This document shows positions 8,042 to 16,827 of a stretch of 64,000 nt of DNA, piece after piece. Source of the DNA: an uncultured Acidobacteriia bacterium. Its GTDB lineage: Bacteria > Acidobacteriota > Terriglobia > Bryobacterales > Bryobacteraceae. The DNA lies in contig CAIUOG010000005.1 in the NCBI GenBank assembly GCA_903900705.1, forward strand, positions 1-64,000, read 5' to 3'. Within the stretch, counting starts at the first letter, position 1; every line of letters starts with the position of its first letter. A model generated the notes under the pieces. The model did no database searches and was not told the origin of the DNA. It saw nothing but the letters and a program-made list of their open reading frames with translations. The position numbers were made by a program, and so were the translations under genes.

Positions 8042-9852
8042 CGGACAATCAGTTCGCCGCGCAGCATGTTCATCCCGCAGGCGAAATGCAGAGTCCTCGC
8101 CGCGCCCGCGGGGATCTCAATCACCGTCACCTCCCCCGGCGGCAGCGCTTTGCGGATGCCCAACTCGGGGAACACCACCGTTCCGGCGCAGTTTTGCGCG
8201 TCCGGACGATCGAAGGCAAGTCGCGCGGGTTTCCCGGCGGGAATCTCAAGGCGGGCGGGCGAAAAACCGGTCGCGCTTACGTGGATTCGGATGGCGTCCG
8301 CGTCCGCCGCCTTCGCCGGCAGCACTTCACCCGGCCCCACTTCACCCGGCACCACTTCACCCGTCCCCACCCGGAAGCTCCACGTTTCCGTGATCACCTC
8401 CCCGCGGCGCTGAAACTGCGCCCACAGCCGGTAAAGTCCGGGACGCCGGAAGCCGGTCACCGTCTCCACCACCGCCGGGCCCGGTCCGGGAACCGCGTGC
8501 GAGTGCTGCCACGGGTTCGCATCCGTCATGGCCGCGGCGTCTTCCAGAGGATGGGCATGAATGAATTCCCGGCGATCCTCTGAGACGATCATGATGTGCG
8601 CCCACGCGCCCAGATACGGCTCCAGATCCGTCTGGGAAAGGTCGAAACGAAGCCGCAGATCCCGGCCCGTCGTCAATTCCGCCGGCAGCGTCAGCCGCGA
8701 CAGAACCGGAGCGGGAGCGGCCACCGGCTTGCCGGCAGGCCCGCCCACGACGAGTTCAAACCGCGCGATGGTCTGCGTTCCGCCGGGCGGCGTATAGTCC
8801 GCGTAGAGCGTGTAGAGCCCGCCGCGCGGGAAAGTATGACTCACCCGCCAGATGCCGTCCGCCCCGCGTTCCGGATGAATGTGAGCGAAATCGGCCAGGT
8901 CTTCCGACACGATCACAAGATGAATCGGTTTTTCGTGAACTTTCTCCAGATAAGGAATTTCCCGGCCTTTGGAGTCGGGAATCCGGAAAATCAGCGGCGT
9001 CGGCGCGCCTGAATCGACCACGTGCGGTGTTATCATCCGGGCGTTTCCCGTGTCCGGCACATGCGTCTCGCCCGAAATTGGGTTCGCTTTTTCGACTTCC
9101 CCCGCGTAGGTGGGGCCGATCAGGTGCGGATAACCCTCCGTCAGAAAGTACGCGTACTTCCCGTTGATGGTCCGGCCGTTATGTTCATCCAGATCGCCCG
9201 AACCCGGCACGAACTCGTAGTCTTCGGCAAACGAGCCCAGCGGATATTCCGTACTCACCGGCGGCCCCTCCTGCGCCGGCGTGAGCTCCGTGCCATCCGG
9301 CAGCACCGTTCGCTTCGTGATCTTCCGCAACTGATAGCTCGATCGCGCGGCACTCGCTCCATAAACCGGGTAGCCATCGAGAGCGAAGCCCAGCAACCCG
9401 GTGACCCTCGGAGCTTTCGTTCCCGAAGTACGCTCCGCGGCGGCCACGGCATCGAGGTGCCACAGATCCTGATCGCGCCAGGAGAGGGCGGAAACCGGAT
9501 GAAAGATCGGCACCCCGTTCAGGAACGCGCCGGTCAAGCCCAGGGGCGTCGGTGAGGGCGTTGCCGCGGGCTTCGGACTGAGCGGAATCCGGTAAACGAA
9601 ATGGCGCGGCCCCAGCGGGGCTTCCCGTTCACCCGCCTCCAGAGCCCCCAGCGATTGCAGCGCAATGCCCGCCGATTCCACCACCACAAAGCCGCCCTCC
9701 ACCCGCACGCGCTGCACATTCGGCAGCACGGCCCGCAACCCCGGCGCGGCCGCCTGCGCGGCGGGATTCACCACCCAGGCGTCAGTAACCGCCGTCTGGC
9801 CGGCGGCGCGAAGACAGACGGCAAGCGCGAGTATGATTTCGGGGGCGCGCAT
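8038..9852 (-). CDS. Secreted YHYH-like protein with metal-binding repeats and C-terminal cupredoxin-like domain
   Basis: This 604-residue protein has a signal peptide (MRAPEIILALAVCLRAAG). Residues about 95-275 resemble the YHYH domain (GFALDGYPVYG, GSGDLDEHNGRT, KYAYFLTEGYP), although the name-giving YHYH is replaced by WHLD. Next come two beta modules with HIHPE and IHAHPL that look like metal ligands. A C-terminal segment (about 515-604) resembles a cupredoxin, with AQNCAGTVVFPELG and HFACGMNMLRGELIVR (Cys, His, Cys, Met ligands). An extracytoplasmic copper-handling or redox role is inferred. It is encoded 4 bp downstream of a second YHYH protein gene, so they are co-transcribed. Confidence 0.75.
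   Translation of the reverse strand: MRAPEIILALAVCLRAAGQTAVTDAWVVNPAAQAAAPGLRAVLPNVQRVRVEGGFVVVESAGIALQSLGALEAGEREAPLGPRHFVYRIPLSPKPAATPSPTPLGLTGAFLNGVPIFHPVSALSWRDQDLWHLDAVAAAERTSGTKAPRVTGLLGFALDGYPVYGASAARSSYQLRKITKRTVLPDGTELTPAQEGPPVSTEYPLGSFAEDYEFVPGSGDLDEHNGRTINGKYAYFLTEGYPHLIGPTYAGEVEKANPISGETHVPDTGNARMITPHVVDSGAPTPLIFRIPDSKGREIPYLEKVHEKPIHLVIVSEDLADFAHIHPERGADGIWRVSHTFPRGGLYTLYADYTPPGGTQTIARFELVVGGPAGKPVAAPAPVLSRLTLPAELTTGRDLRLRFDLSQTDLEPYLGAWAHIMIVSEDRREFIHAHPLEDAAAMTDANPWQHSHAVPGPGPAVVETVTGFRRPGLYRLWAQFQRRGEVITETWSFRVGTGEVVPGEVGPGEVLPAKAADADAIRIHVSATGFSPARLEIPAGKPARLAFDRPDAQNCAGTVVFPELGIRKALPPGEVTVIEIPAGAARTLHFACGMNMLRGELIVR
8323..8367. repeat. Three tandem 15-bp units inside the YHYH/cupredoxin gene
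   Basis: CACTTCACCCGGCCC is repeated three times with one or two changes per copy. On the coding (minus) strand it encodes a GEVxP linker repeated before the cupredoxin-like domain. It probably arose by slippage and may vary in copy number between strains. Confidence 0.8.
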
Positions 9853-9856
9853 GGCA

Positions 9857-11824
9857 TTACTGAATGGTCACGTTCACCGGGTTCGAAGGCTTGCCTCCGG
9901 CCGTCACCACAACCTCCACCCGGCCCATGCCCGCCAGAGACGCCGGAATCAGCACGTTGTACTGGTCGAGCCCCGCATAAGTCCCCTGCGGACCGGCATA
10001 GGCCACCGTCGCCGCCACGCCGCCCATGGTCGCCGTAGCCGTCGTCGCGCTGCCCAGACCGCTGCCGTAAAGCACCAGATAGACCGCATCGCCATTCAGC
10101 GTGACCGGGCTGGCCACCACGGCGCCACTCGACGTCGTGTAGACCTGCTCATTCGTCACCGCGCCGTTATGCACGCGCGACACCGTCGCAGCCGCCAGCG
10201 CGCCGCTGTTCAGCGTGAACAGGTTCGGATAGACCGGCTGAATGTTGACCTTTGAACTAATCGTGAGTCCACCCGCGCTGATGCTCACCGTGCCCGCCCC
10301 TGTCGCGAGGCCCGTGGGCAGCCGGAAATTCAGCTGGTTAGGCGAGGCATAGGCGATGCTCGCCGGCATCTTCGTGCCGGTGGAATCCGTCACCGTCACC
10401 GTGCTGCCGCCCAGCGTAGCCGGCCAGTTCGGGCTGCCGGCGGCCTCGGTGGAAGTCGCCAACACGGAAAAGAACAGCGGAAATGCGGAAACGATCGAAC
10501 CCGGCGCCTGCGGACCCTGTTCGAGCGAGGCGGCGGAAACAATGGCGGCATCCAGCGCCGGCGTGTTCCCGGCGTTGCTGTCGGCCCCCGTGCTGTTGGT
10601 ATAGGTCGCGCCGTCGAGGAAGTTGAACAGCACCACGCCATTCACCCACATCCCCTGCGAGCCCATGCCTGAATTGGTACGCGTGGTCGCGACCGCGGCG
10701 CTGCGCGGCAGCGTAAAGGTAGTGGAAATGGCGCTGGGGAAGTTGACGAAAACCCCGGCGGTCATGTCGGCGGAAAACCACGGGCCCATGGTGTGGCTGG
10801 CCAATCCGTTCGACGTCACGTAAACCGAGGAATCCGTGTACCGAATCCGTTGCGCATCGGCGGGCGTGGGCGTGGTGACGGAACCGGAAGTGCGTGATCC
10901 CACTGTGTTCGCCCCGTCCCAGGTGGCGGAGGCCCCGGCGGAGGGGTCAAAGCCCGAAACGACCTTCGCGAACTGCGTGGAATTCTTCGTCGGCCAGGAA
11001 GTCGCCGCGGGAGCCGTCAGCCCGCCGGTCAGAGTTCCGGCGTTGAAGTAGTCCGTGGCGGCGGTGGATACGGAGGAGTTAAAGCCGCCGCTCACCGCGC
11101 CATAATACTGCCCCGCAATCACATACGGAAACGCCGGCGTCCCGGTGTCGTCAATCGTGACGTAATAGGCGTACGTGCCATTCGGGAATTCCGGCGTCAC
11201 CGTGGTGCGGCCGTTGTATTGGTCCAGATCGCCCACACCGCTCACCCATTCGAAATCCTCCACATAGCGCCCCGGCGGGAAGTTGGTGCTGACGTCCGGG
11301 CCATACTGCGTCGCGGTCAGGTTCTGCGAAACCCCGGTGTGATTCGGCAGAGACCAGTCCGGCAGAGAGTGGCGTTGCGTGATGGCGCGGAGGCGGAAGC
11401 CGGACTGGATCCGCCTGATCGCGCTCGTTGGGTCCGTGGGATTCGAATAGCCGTACGGACCGTAGATCGGGTAGCCATCCGGAGCCCAGCCGAGAATCGG
11501 AGAATGATGCCGGCCCGTTTGCAACTCCGCGTACACGGAGCCATTGCGGGATGTGCGCAGAATCCGCAGGTTGTCGTTCAGCTGTGCCCGGAGACAGAGC
11601 GGATCGGCATGGTAGTGGTAGGAGCCGTTGCCGGGCTGATGGCCCACACAGGAATCGAAGGTGAGCAGTTCGCCGTAATAGGCATTGCGACGCCAGATGC
11701 CGTCACCACTGGCTCCGCCACCACCGGGAGGTCCACCGCCAGGGGGCCCGCCGCCAGGGGGCTGCGCCCGGAGAAGGGCAATCGCAAAAACAGGGAGAAG
11801 AAATCGGAAATACCGGCGGCTCAT
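9857..11824 (-). CDS. Secreted YHYH-domain protein with C-terminal TIGR03437 (Solibacter) domain
   Basis: The 655-residue protein has a signal peptide followed by a PPGGG repeat. The YHYH domain (about residues 45-245) contains GSYHYHADPLCL, GWAPDGYPIYGPYG and GVGDLDQYNGRT. The C-terminal about 230 residues form the TIGR03437 domain (NAGNTPALD, SPNQLNFRLPTGLATG, YLVLYGSGLG, NVLIPASLAGMGRVEVVV), a beta-rich module typical of Solibacter-group secreted proteins. Function is unknown for both domains. Export is clear and metal binding through the YHYH His residues is plausible. It is the first gene of a two-gene unit with the cupredoxin-like paralogue. Confidence 0.82.
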   Translation of the reverse strand: MSRRYFRFLLPVFAIALLRAQPPGGGPPGGGPPGGGGASGDGIWRRNAYYGELLTFDSCVGHQPGNGSYHYHADPLCLRAQLNDNLRILRTSRNGSVYAELQTGRHHSPILGWAPDGYPIYGPYGYSNPTDPTSAIRRIQSGFRLRAITQRHSLPDWSLPNHTGVSQNLTATQYGPDVSTNFPPGRYVEDFEWVSGVGDLDQYNGRTTVTPEFPNGTYAYYVTIDDTGTPAFPYVIAGQYYGAVSGGFNSSVSTAATDYFNAGTLTGGLTAPAATSWPTKNSTQFAKVVSGFDPSAGASATWDGANTVGSRTSGSVTTPTPADAQRIRYTDSSVYVTSNGLASHTMGPWFSADMTAGVFVNFPSAISTTFTLPRSAAVATTRTNSGMGSQGMWVNGVVLFNFLDGATYTNSTGADSNAGNTPALDAAIVSAASLEQGPQAPGSIVSAFPLFFSVLATSTEAAGSPNWPATLGGSTVTVTDSTGTKMPASIAYASPNQLNFRLPTGLATGAGTVSISAGGLTISSKVNIQPVYPNLFTLNSGALAAATVSRVHNGAVTNEQVYTTSSGAVVASPVTLNGDAVYLVLYGSGLGSATTATATMGGVAATVAYAGPQGTYAGLDQYNVLIPASLAGMGRVEVVVTAGGKPSNPVNVTIQ

Positions 11825-11890
11825 GCTTACCAGTGGAGCAGCTTCCTGTAAAGCGTTGATGTCCGATTGTAAAAAGCAGGTAAACCGGGA

Positions 11891-12736
11891 CTACTTAACG
11901 AATTCCACCTGCGTGCGGTGCGGGATCACGCCCGCCTCGAAACCCTTGTCGAGGAGCAACTGCACCGCCTTCGGAATCGTCTCGCCCGCATCCAGCGTGT
12001 AGTGGTTCACGTACATGCCGACAAACTTCTCGGCCAGGCGCGGTTCCATGTCCCGCGCAAACTGCAGCGCATATTCCAGCGCCTCGGCGTGATTGTCCAG
12101 CGCGTACTTGATGCTGTCGTGCATCATGCGGCAGGCTTCGCTCTTCACGTCATCCGGCAGGGACCGCAGCAGCGCGTTGCCGCCCAGAGGCAGCGGGAGG
12201 CCGAACTTCTCTTTCCACCACTTGCCCGTATCGAGCGCGCGATGGAAGCCCACCTTGTTATACGTCAGCTGCGCTTCGTGAATGATCAGGCCCGCGTCCG
12301 CCGCGCCGGACTGCACCGCGTCCAGAATCTTGTCGAACGGAACAATCACGGGCACGAAATCGGCCTCAAAGATCTTCAGCGCCAGATATGCCGTGGTCTT
12401 GGTTCCGGGGATCGCAATCTTCTTGCCCTTGATCTCTTCCGGTTCCATGGGATGCAGCGCCACCACCAGAGGTCCGTAGCCATCGCCGATGCTGGAACCG
12501 CTGTTCATCAGGACATATTTGTCCGCAACATACGGGTAAGCATGGTACGAAATCGCACTGAGATGGTATACGCCCTGGGATGCCTTGATATTGAGCGTCT
12601 CAATGTCAGAGAGTTCGTGGCGGAAGGTGACCCGCGACGAGCGGATCTTCCTGGTCGCCAGCCCGTAAAACATGAAGGCGTCGTCCGAGTCCGGGCTGTG
12701 TGCGCTGAGAATTTCGAAGGGTGTGGAGTCGGGCAT
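11891..12736 (-). CDS. mqnD: 1,4-dihydroxy-6-naphthoate synthase (menaquinone, futalosine pathway)
   Basis: This 281-residue MqnA/MqnD-family protein has the periplasmic-binding-protein-like fold. The N-terminus SAHSPDSDDAFMFYGLATRK matches the MqnD signature. The hinge region (SIGDGYGPLVVA, KKIAIPGTKTTAYLALKIF, DAGLIIHEAQLTY) is also typical. MqnD converts cyclic dehypoxanthinyl futalosine to 1,4-dihydroxy-6-naphthoate in the cytosol, and no signal peptide is present. It stands alone here; the other mqn genes are not in this window. MqnA is the alternative, but the HEAQLTY region favours MqnD. Confidence 0.88.
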   Translation of the reverse strand: MPDSTPFEILSAHSPDSDDAFMFYGLATRKIRSSRVTFRHELSDIETLNIKASQGVYHLSAISYHAYPYVADKYVLMNSGSSIGDGYGPLVVALHPMEPEEIKGKKIAIPGTKTTAYLALKIFEADFVPVIVPFDKILDAVQSGAADAGLIIHEAQLTYNKVGFHRALDTGKWWKEKFGLPLPLGGNALLRSLPDDVKSEACRMMHDSIKYALDNHAEALEYALQFARDMEPRLAEKFVGMYVNHYTLDAGETIPKAVQLLLDKGFEAGVIPHRTQVEFVK

Positions 12737-13343
12737 ACTAACTAAGGGCAGAATCGTTTAGTATCGCATGCCGGAAGGTCAGAGCCCGGGGTGGCTTCAA
12801 AACCCGGCCTCAAAAAACCCGATCCCCAAAAAAACAAGGGCGACCACGAAGCAGGTGGCGAACCGGATGCCGCATTTACCGCTGGTTCGCCAAAACCCTG
12901 TCCTTCGCAGCCGCCCCCATGTTTCTAGTCAGGCGGAATGTTCGGTTCGATATTTCTACCTCCCCCGGTTGACATCAGGATTTGCTTCCGAAATTTCAAG
13001 GGCGGCTGCATTGCCGGGTGGTGAACCAGAAACCGCGTCGACACCGATCAGATTTGCGTGGATGCGCAGACGCCGTGTTTGAGCGTCATTCCCGGTGCGT
13101 CTTCAGTTCATCGGTACATGCTCACGCATGCCCGGTTCACAACCGCCCTCATACTGGCCCGGTTCGATAAAGCCACCTCCCGCTGCGATTCCGATCGCAG
13201 ACAAGCTGAACGACTCAGAAGCGGTTTGTTACATCTTTATGACCGCTTCTGGCTGTATATTCGCTCCGGCCGGCGCCAATGTCAATGGTTTTTAATATTC
13301 GCAAAAAAGAATTTATTTCGCTGTATGGATCTACACTGAACAC
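12737..13343. other. Non-coding stretch of about 600 bp
   Basis: I see no credible gene on either strand between mqnD and the lipoprotein gene. The stretch contains a 9-bp inverted repeat (listed separately), a TTGACA hexamer at 12969-12974 with no good -10 partner, and an AT-rich segment just before 13344 that may hold the lipoprotein promoter. Several GGTTCGA strings recall tRNA T-loops, but none has a pairing stem. Confidence 0.5.
12856..12892. repeat. 9-bp inverted repeat, 19-nt loop
   Basis: TGGCGAACC (12856-12864) is matched perfectly by GGTTCGCCA (12884-12892), and the loop can pair a little further. There is no T tract. It may be an operator or an RNA hairpin upstream of either flanking gene. 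Confidence 0.6.
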
Positions 13344-13958
13344 ATGAGAAGACGCGATGCGCTCGCACTCCTGCCGGGGCTTGGTATCGCCTCTTCGGTT
13401 CTGTTGCAGAGCTGTGGTTCCACACCGGAACCCAAAGCGGAAAAGAAGCCCGCCGAGCCCGTCACCGGCCTCCACGCGCTCTACGCCATGTACGGCAAAG
13501 CCCGCATGTGGGCGCCCGACATCAAGCTGCTGCGCTTCTCCAGCATCGACATCGCGCAGGTGAAGTCCCAACCCGGCAAAGCGCCGGCCTGGCAGGCGAT
13601 CTTCGTCTCCGAAAGCCTCCAGCTTAAACGCGCCTACACATATTCCGTCATCGATGCCAGCACCACTCTGCGCGAGGGAACCTTCCCGGATTCTCCCAAC
13701 TCCTGGACCAACGACAACCGCGGCGTCCTGATGGCCGCCATCCGGACCGATTCCGATAAAGCCTGGGAAGTCGCCCTGAAACACGGCGCGGACTACGCAA
13801 AGAAGAATCCCGACATGCCCATCTCCTACACGCTCGAAATGGGTCGCCAGATCAGCGAACCAATGTGGCGCGTCATCTGGGGCGAAAGCGCCACCAGCAG
13901 CGCGCTCTCCATCCTGGTGGACGCCAGCACCGGCGCCTACCTCGAAACGCTCCATTAA
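13344..13958 (+). CDS. Hypothetical lipoprotein
   Basis: The 204-residue protein begins MRRRDALALLPG and has a lipobox ending at Cys24 (LLQSC), so it should be lipid-anchored. The Arg-rich n-region (RRRDAL) weakly resembles a twin-arginine signal. After a charged, Pro-rich linker the mature part is a mixed alpha/beta domain ending LSILVDASTGAYLETLH, which resembles the terminal strands of PepSY-like modules. I do not recognise a family with certainty. It precedes the S9 peptidase gene by 37 bp on the same strand and may be co-transcribed with it. Confidence 0.75.
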   Translation: MRRRDALALLPGLGIASSVLLQSCGSTPEPKAEKKPAEPVTGLHALYAMYGKARMWAPDIKLLRFSSIDIAQVKSQPGKAPAWQAIFVSESLQLKRAYTYSVIDASTTLREGTFPDSPNSWTNDNRGVLMAAIRTDSDKAWEVALKHGADYAKKNPDMPISYTLEMGRQISEPMWRVIWGESATSSALSILVDASTGAYLETLH

Positions 13959-13995
13959 TTCCCGAACGCGTTTTCGGCGCTACAATACCGGAATC

Positions 13996-16821
13996 ATGCT
14001 TCAAACCCGCTTCAGCCGGCTGGCTTTCTCGGTTGTTCTGCTCACCGCGGGGGCCGCGCAAAGCGAGGCCGCCAAACGTCCTCTCACCCACCAGGACTAT
14101 GATTCCTGGCGCAACATCCAGAATCAGCAACTCTCTCCGGACGGCCGCTATCTCGCCTACGCCCTGTTCCCGCAGGCGGGCGACGGGGAATTCGTGGTCC
14201 GGGAACTCGCCACCAAAAAGGAATTTCGCAACGGAATCGGAGCCCGCCCGGCGCCGCCGCCCGTGAATTTTGCCAATCCCAACGCGGAGGACGCCCCGGC
14301 GCCGGTGCCCGCCATCACGGTGGCCTTCAGCAGCGACAGCACGACCGTGGTGTTCTCAACGTTCCCGCCCAAAGCCATCACAGACCAGGCGAAACGCGAG
14401 AAGAAGAAGGCCGAGGAAATGCCAAAGAACGGCATGGTGATTCTGGACCTCGCGTCCGGCCGGGCCACCCGCGTGGAGAACGTGAAGAGCTTCCAGGTGC
14501 CGGAGGAAGGCGCGGGCGTGATGGCTTATCTGCGCTTTCCGCTCGGCTCGCAGGGAACCGCGGCCAACCCGGCGGCGAGTGAACTGGTGCTCCGGACCCT
14601 CGCCACCGGGGCCGAACGGACCTTCCCCGATGTGACGGAATTCAGCCTGAAAAAGGACGCGAAGCTGCTGGTGTTCGCCGCCAAAACCGGCGTATTCACC
14701 GTTCCCACCGCGGGCGAGACCGCGCCCGGAGCCCTGCTGTCCGGCCAGGGTCGCCACCTGAAGCTGACGTGGGATGAAGCGCAACGCACGCTCGCCTTCC
14801 TTAGTTCCGCGGCGGACGCCACGGCAAAACCGCCGAAATTCCGAATCTACTCATGGGCGGCGGGCGGAGCAGGCGCGGCAACCGAGGTGGTTTCCGAGCA
14901 GAGCAAAGGCTTCCGCCAGGGCTATGTGGTGAGCGAACAGGGTGCGCTCAGCTTTTCAAAAGATGGAGGCCGGCTGTTCTTCGGAACCGCCCCCGCCCGC
15001 CCCGCCGCCGCGCCAAAGAGCGACGTGCTGCCGGACGACATGCCCTCCTACGATCTCTGGCATTACAAGGACGACTTCATCCAGCCCATGCAGAAAGTCC
15101 GCGCCCAGCTGGAACGTACAAAGTCTTACCGCGCCGTCTACCACGCCGCCGCGAAAACCGTTATCCAACTGGCCGACCCCACCCTGCCCGACCTCACGCC
15201 TTCCGATGACGGTCGCTTCGCATTCGGCTTCGACGACCGCGCCTACCGCTCCATGCGCGAGTACGACGAGGCCTTCGTCGATGCCTTCATCGTCGACACC
15301 CAGACCGGCTCGCGCACCCCGATCGCGAAGAAACATCTCGGACGCCCGTCCTGGTCCCCGGACGGCAAACACGGCCTCTGGTTCGATGGGAAAGACTGGA
15401 GCATCGTCAACGCCGCGGACGGCAAACTCACCAACATCACCGCCGCCCTGAAAGTGAAGTTCTTTCAGGAGGATCACGACTCCCCCGGCAGCGCCACGCC
15501 CTACGGCGCTGCCGGCTGGACCAAAGACGGCAGTTCCGTGCTGCTCTACGATCACTTCGACATCTGGGCCATCCGTGCCGATGGCTCCGGCGCGCACAAT
15601 GTGACGAAGGGCGAAGGGCGCAAACAGCAGCTCATCTTCCGCAACGTGAACCTGAATCCCGACCCAAAGGACCGCGGCATCGACCCCGCGCAACCCCTGC
15701 TCCTGCGCGCCGAAGATGCCGCCACGCACGAAACCGGCTTCTGGCGGACCAGCTTTAACGGCCCCGATTCGCCCGTCCGGCTGGTTATGGCGGCAAAGGA
15801 CTTCACCGCCCCCGTGAAGGCAAAGAAGGCCGATGTGCTCATGCTGGCCGCCGGCTCCTTCGAGGAGTTCCCCGATCTGCGGGTGACCAACTCCACCTTC
15901 AAAACACTGGAAAAGGTGACCGACGCCAATCCGCAGAAGGCCGATCTCGAATGGGGTTCCGCCGAACTGTTCCACTACCGCAATGTGGACGGCGTGAAGC
16001 TCGACGGCGCGATTTACAAGCCCGCCAATTTCGATCCGAAGAAAAAGTACCCCATGCTCGTCTACATCTACGAGCGCCTCGCGCAGAACATCAACCACTT
16101 CGTGCCGCCCGCGCCCGGCCACAACATCAACATCTCCTACTACACCAGCAACGGCTACATCGTCATCACGCCGGATATCGCCTACACCATCGGCTACCCC
16201 GGCCAGAGCGCGCAGAAGTGCGTGCTTGCGGCCGTGGAAGAGATCGTGAGCCGCGGCTACGTGGATGAGGAACACATCGGCATCCAGGGCCATAGCTGGG
16301 GCGGATATCAGATCGCCTACATGATCACCCGCACCAACCGGTTCCGCGCCGCCGCTGCCGGCGCGCCCGTCGCCGACATGATCAGCGCCTACGACGGCAT
16401 TCGCTGGGGACCCGGCCTGCCGCGCCAGTTCCAGTACGAACGCACCCAGAGCCGCATCGGCGGCACCATCTGGGAATACCCGCTGCGCTTCATTGAGAAC
16501 TCGCCCATCTTCATGGCGGACCGCGTCAACACGCCGCTGCTGATGATCCACAACGATGCCGATGACGCCGTGCCGTGGTACCAGGGCATCGAGTACTACC
16601 TCGCCCTGCGCCGCCTGGGCAAGGAAGTCTACATGTTCACCTACAACGGCGAGCCCCATGGCCTGCGCCGCCGGCCCAACCAGAAGGACTACACGGTCCG
16701 CCTCCAGGAGTATTTCGACTACTGGCTGAAAGGCGCGCCAAAGCCTGCGTGGATGGAACGCGGCATCCCGTTTACGGAGAAGGTGGCGCCTGGTGCGGCA
16801 ACAGACTCGCCGCAGCAATAA
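13996..16821 (+). CDS. Secreted S9 family serine peptidase (prolyl oligopeptidase / acylaminoacyl-peptidase type)
   Basis: This 941-residue protein has a signal peptide, a long N-terminal WD40-like propeller (PDGRYLAYALFP, SWSPDGKHGLWFDG) and a C-terminal alpha/beta hydrolase domain from about residue 680. The catalytic triad is visible: Ser in GIQGHSWGGYQIAYM, Asp in MIHNDADDAVPW and His in YNGEPHGLRR. Such enzymes cleave short peptides after Pro or release N-acylated residues. Many acidobacteria secrete several. The stop lies 6 bp from that of the convergent TIGR03437 protein. Confidence 0.92.
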   Translation: MLQTRFSRLAFSVVLLTAGAAQSEAAKRPLTHQDYDSWRNIQNQQLSPDGRYLAYALFPQAGDGEFVVRELATKKEFRNGIGARPAPPPVNFANPNAEDAPAPVPAITVAFSSDSTTVVFSTFPPKAITDQAKREKKKAEEMPKNGMVILDLASGRATRVENVKSFQVPEEGAGVMAYLRFPLGSQGTAANPAASELVLRTLATGAERTFPDVTEFSLKKDAKLLVFAAKTGVFTVPTAGETAPGALLSGQGRHLKLTWDEAQRTLAFLSSAADATAKPPKFRIYSWAAGGAGAATEVVSEQSKGFRQGYVVSEQGALSFSKDGGRLFFGTAPARPAAAPKSDVLPDDMPSYDLWHYKDDFIQPMQKVRAQLERTKSYRAVYHAAAKTVIQLADPTLPDLTPSDDGRFAFGFDDRAYRSMREYDEAFVDAFIVDTQTGSRTPIAKKHLGRPSWSPDGKHGLWFDGKDWSIVNAADGKLTNITAALKVKFFQEDHDSPGSATPYGAAGWTKDGSSVLLYDHFDIWAIRADGSGAHNVTKGEGRKQQLIFRNVNLNPDPKDRGIDPAQPLLLRAEDAATHETGFWRTSFNGPDSPVRLVMAAKDFTAPVKAKKADVLMLAAGSFEEFPDLRVTNSTFKTLEKVTDANPQKADLEWGSAELFHYRNVDGVKLDGAIYKPANFDPKKKYPMLVYIYERLAQNINHFVPPAPGHNINISYYTSNGYIVITPDIAYTIGYPGQSAQKCVLAAVEEIVSRGYVDEEHIGIQGHSWGGYQIAYMITRTNRFRAAAAGAPVADMISAYDGIRWGPGLPRQFQYERTQSRIGGTIWEYPLRFIENSPIFMADRVNTPLLMIHNDADDAVPWYQGIEYYLALRRLGKEVYMFTYNGEPHGLRRRPNQKDYTVRLQEYFDYWLKGAPKPAWMERGIPFTEKVAPGAATDSPQQ

Positions 16822-16827
16822 GCTCCG

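Noticed and set aside
12900-13180. tRNA-like GGTTCGA strings
   Set aside because: None is flanked by a T-stem or an acceptor stem with the right spacing.
14956-16818. 620-codon open frame opposite the S9 peptidase
   Set aside because: It mirrors the peptidase gene exactly and has Val/Gly/Asp-rich composition typical of antisense of GC-rich genes. The S9 domain motifs are unambiguous on the other strand.
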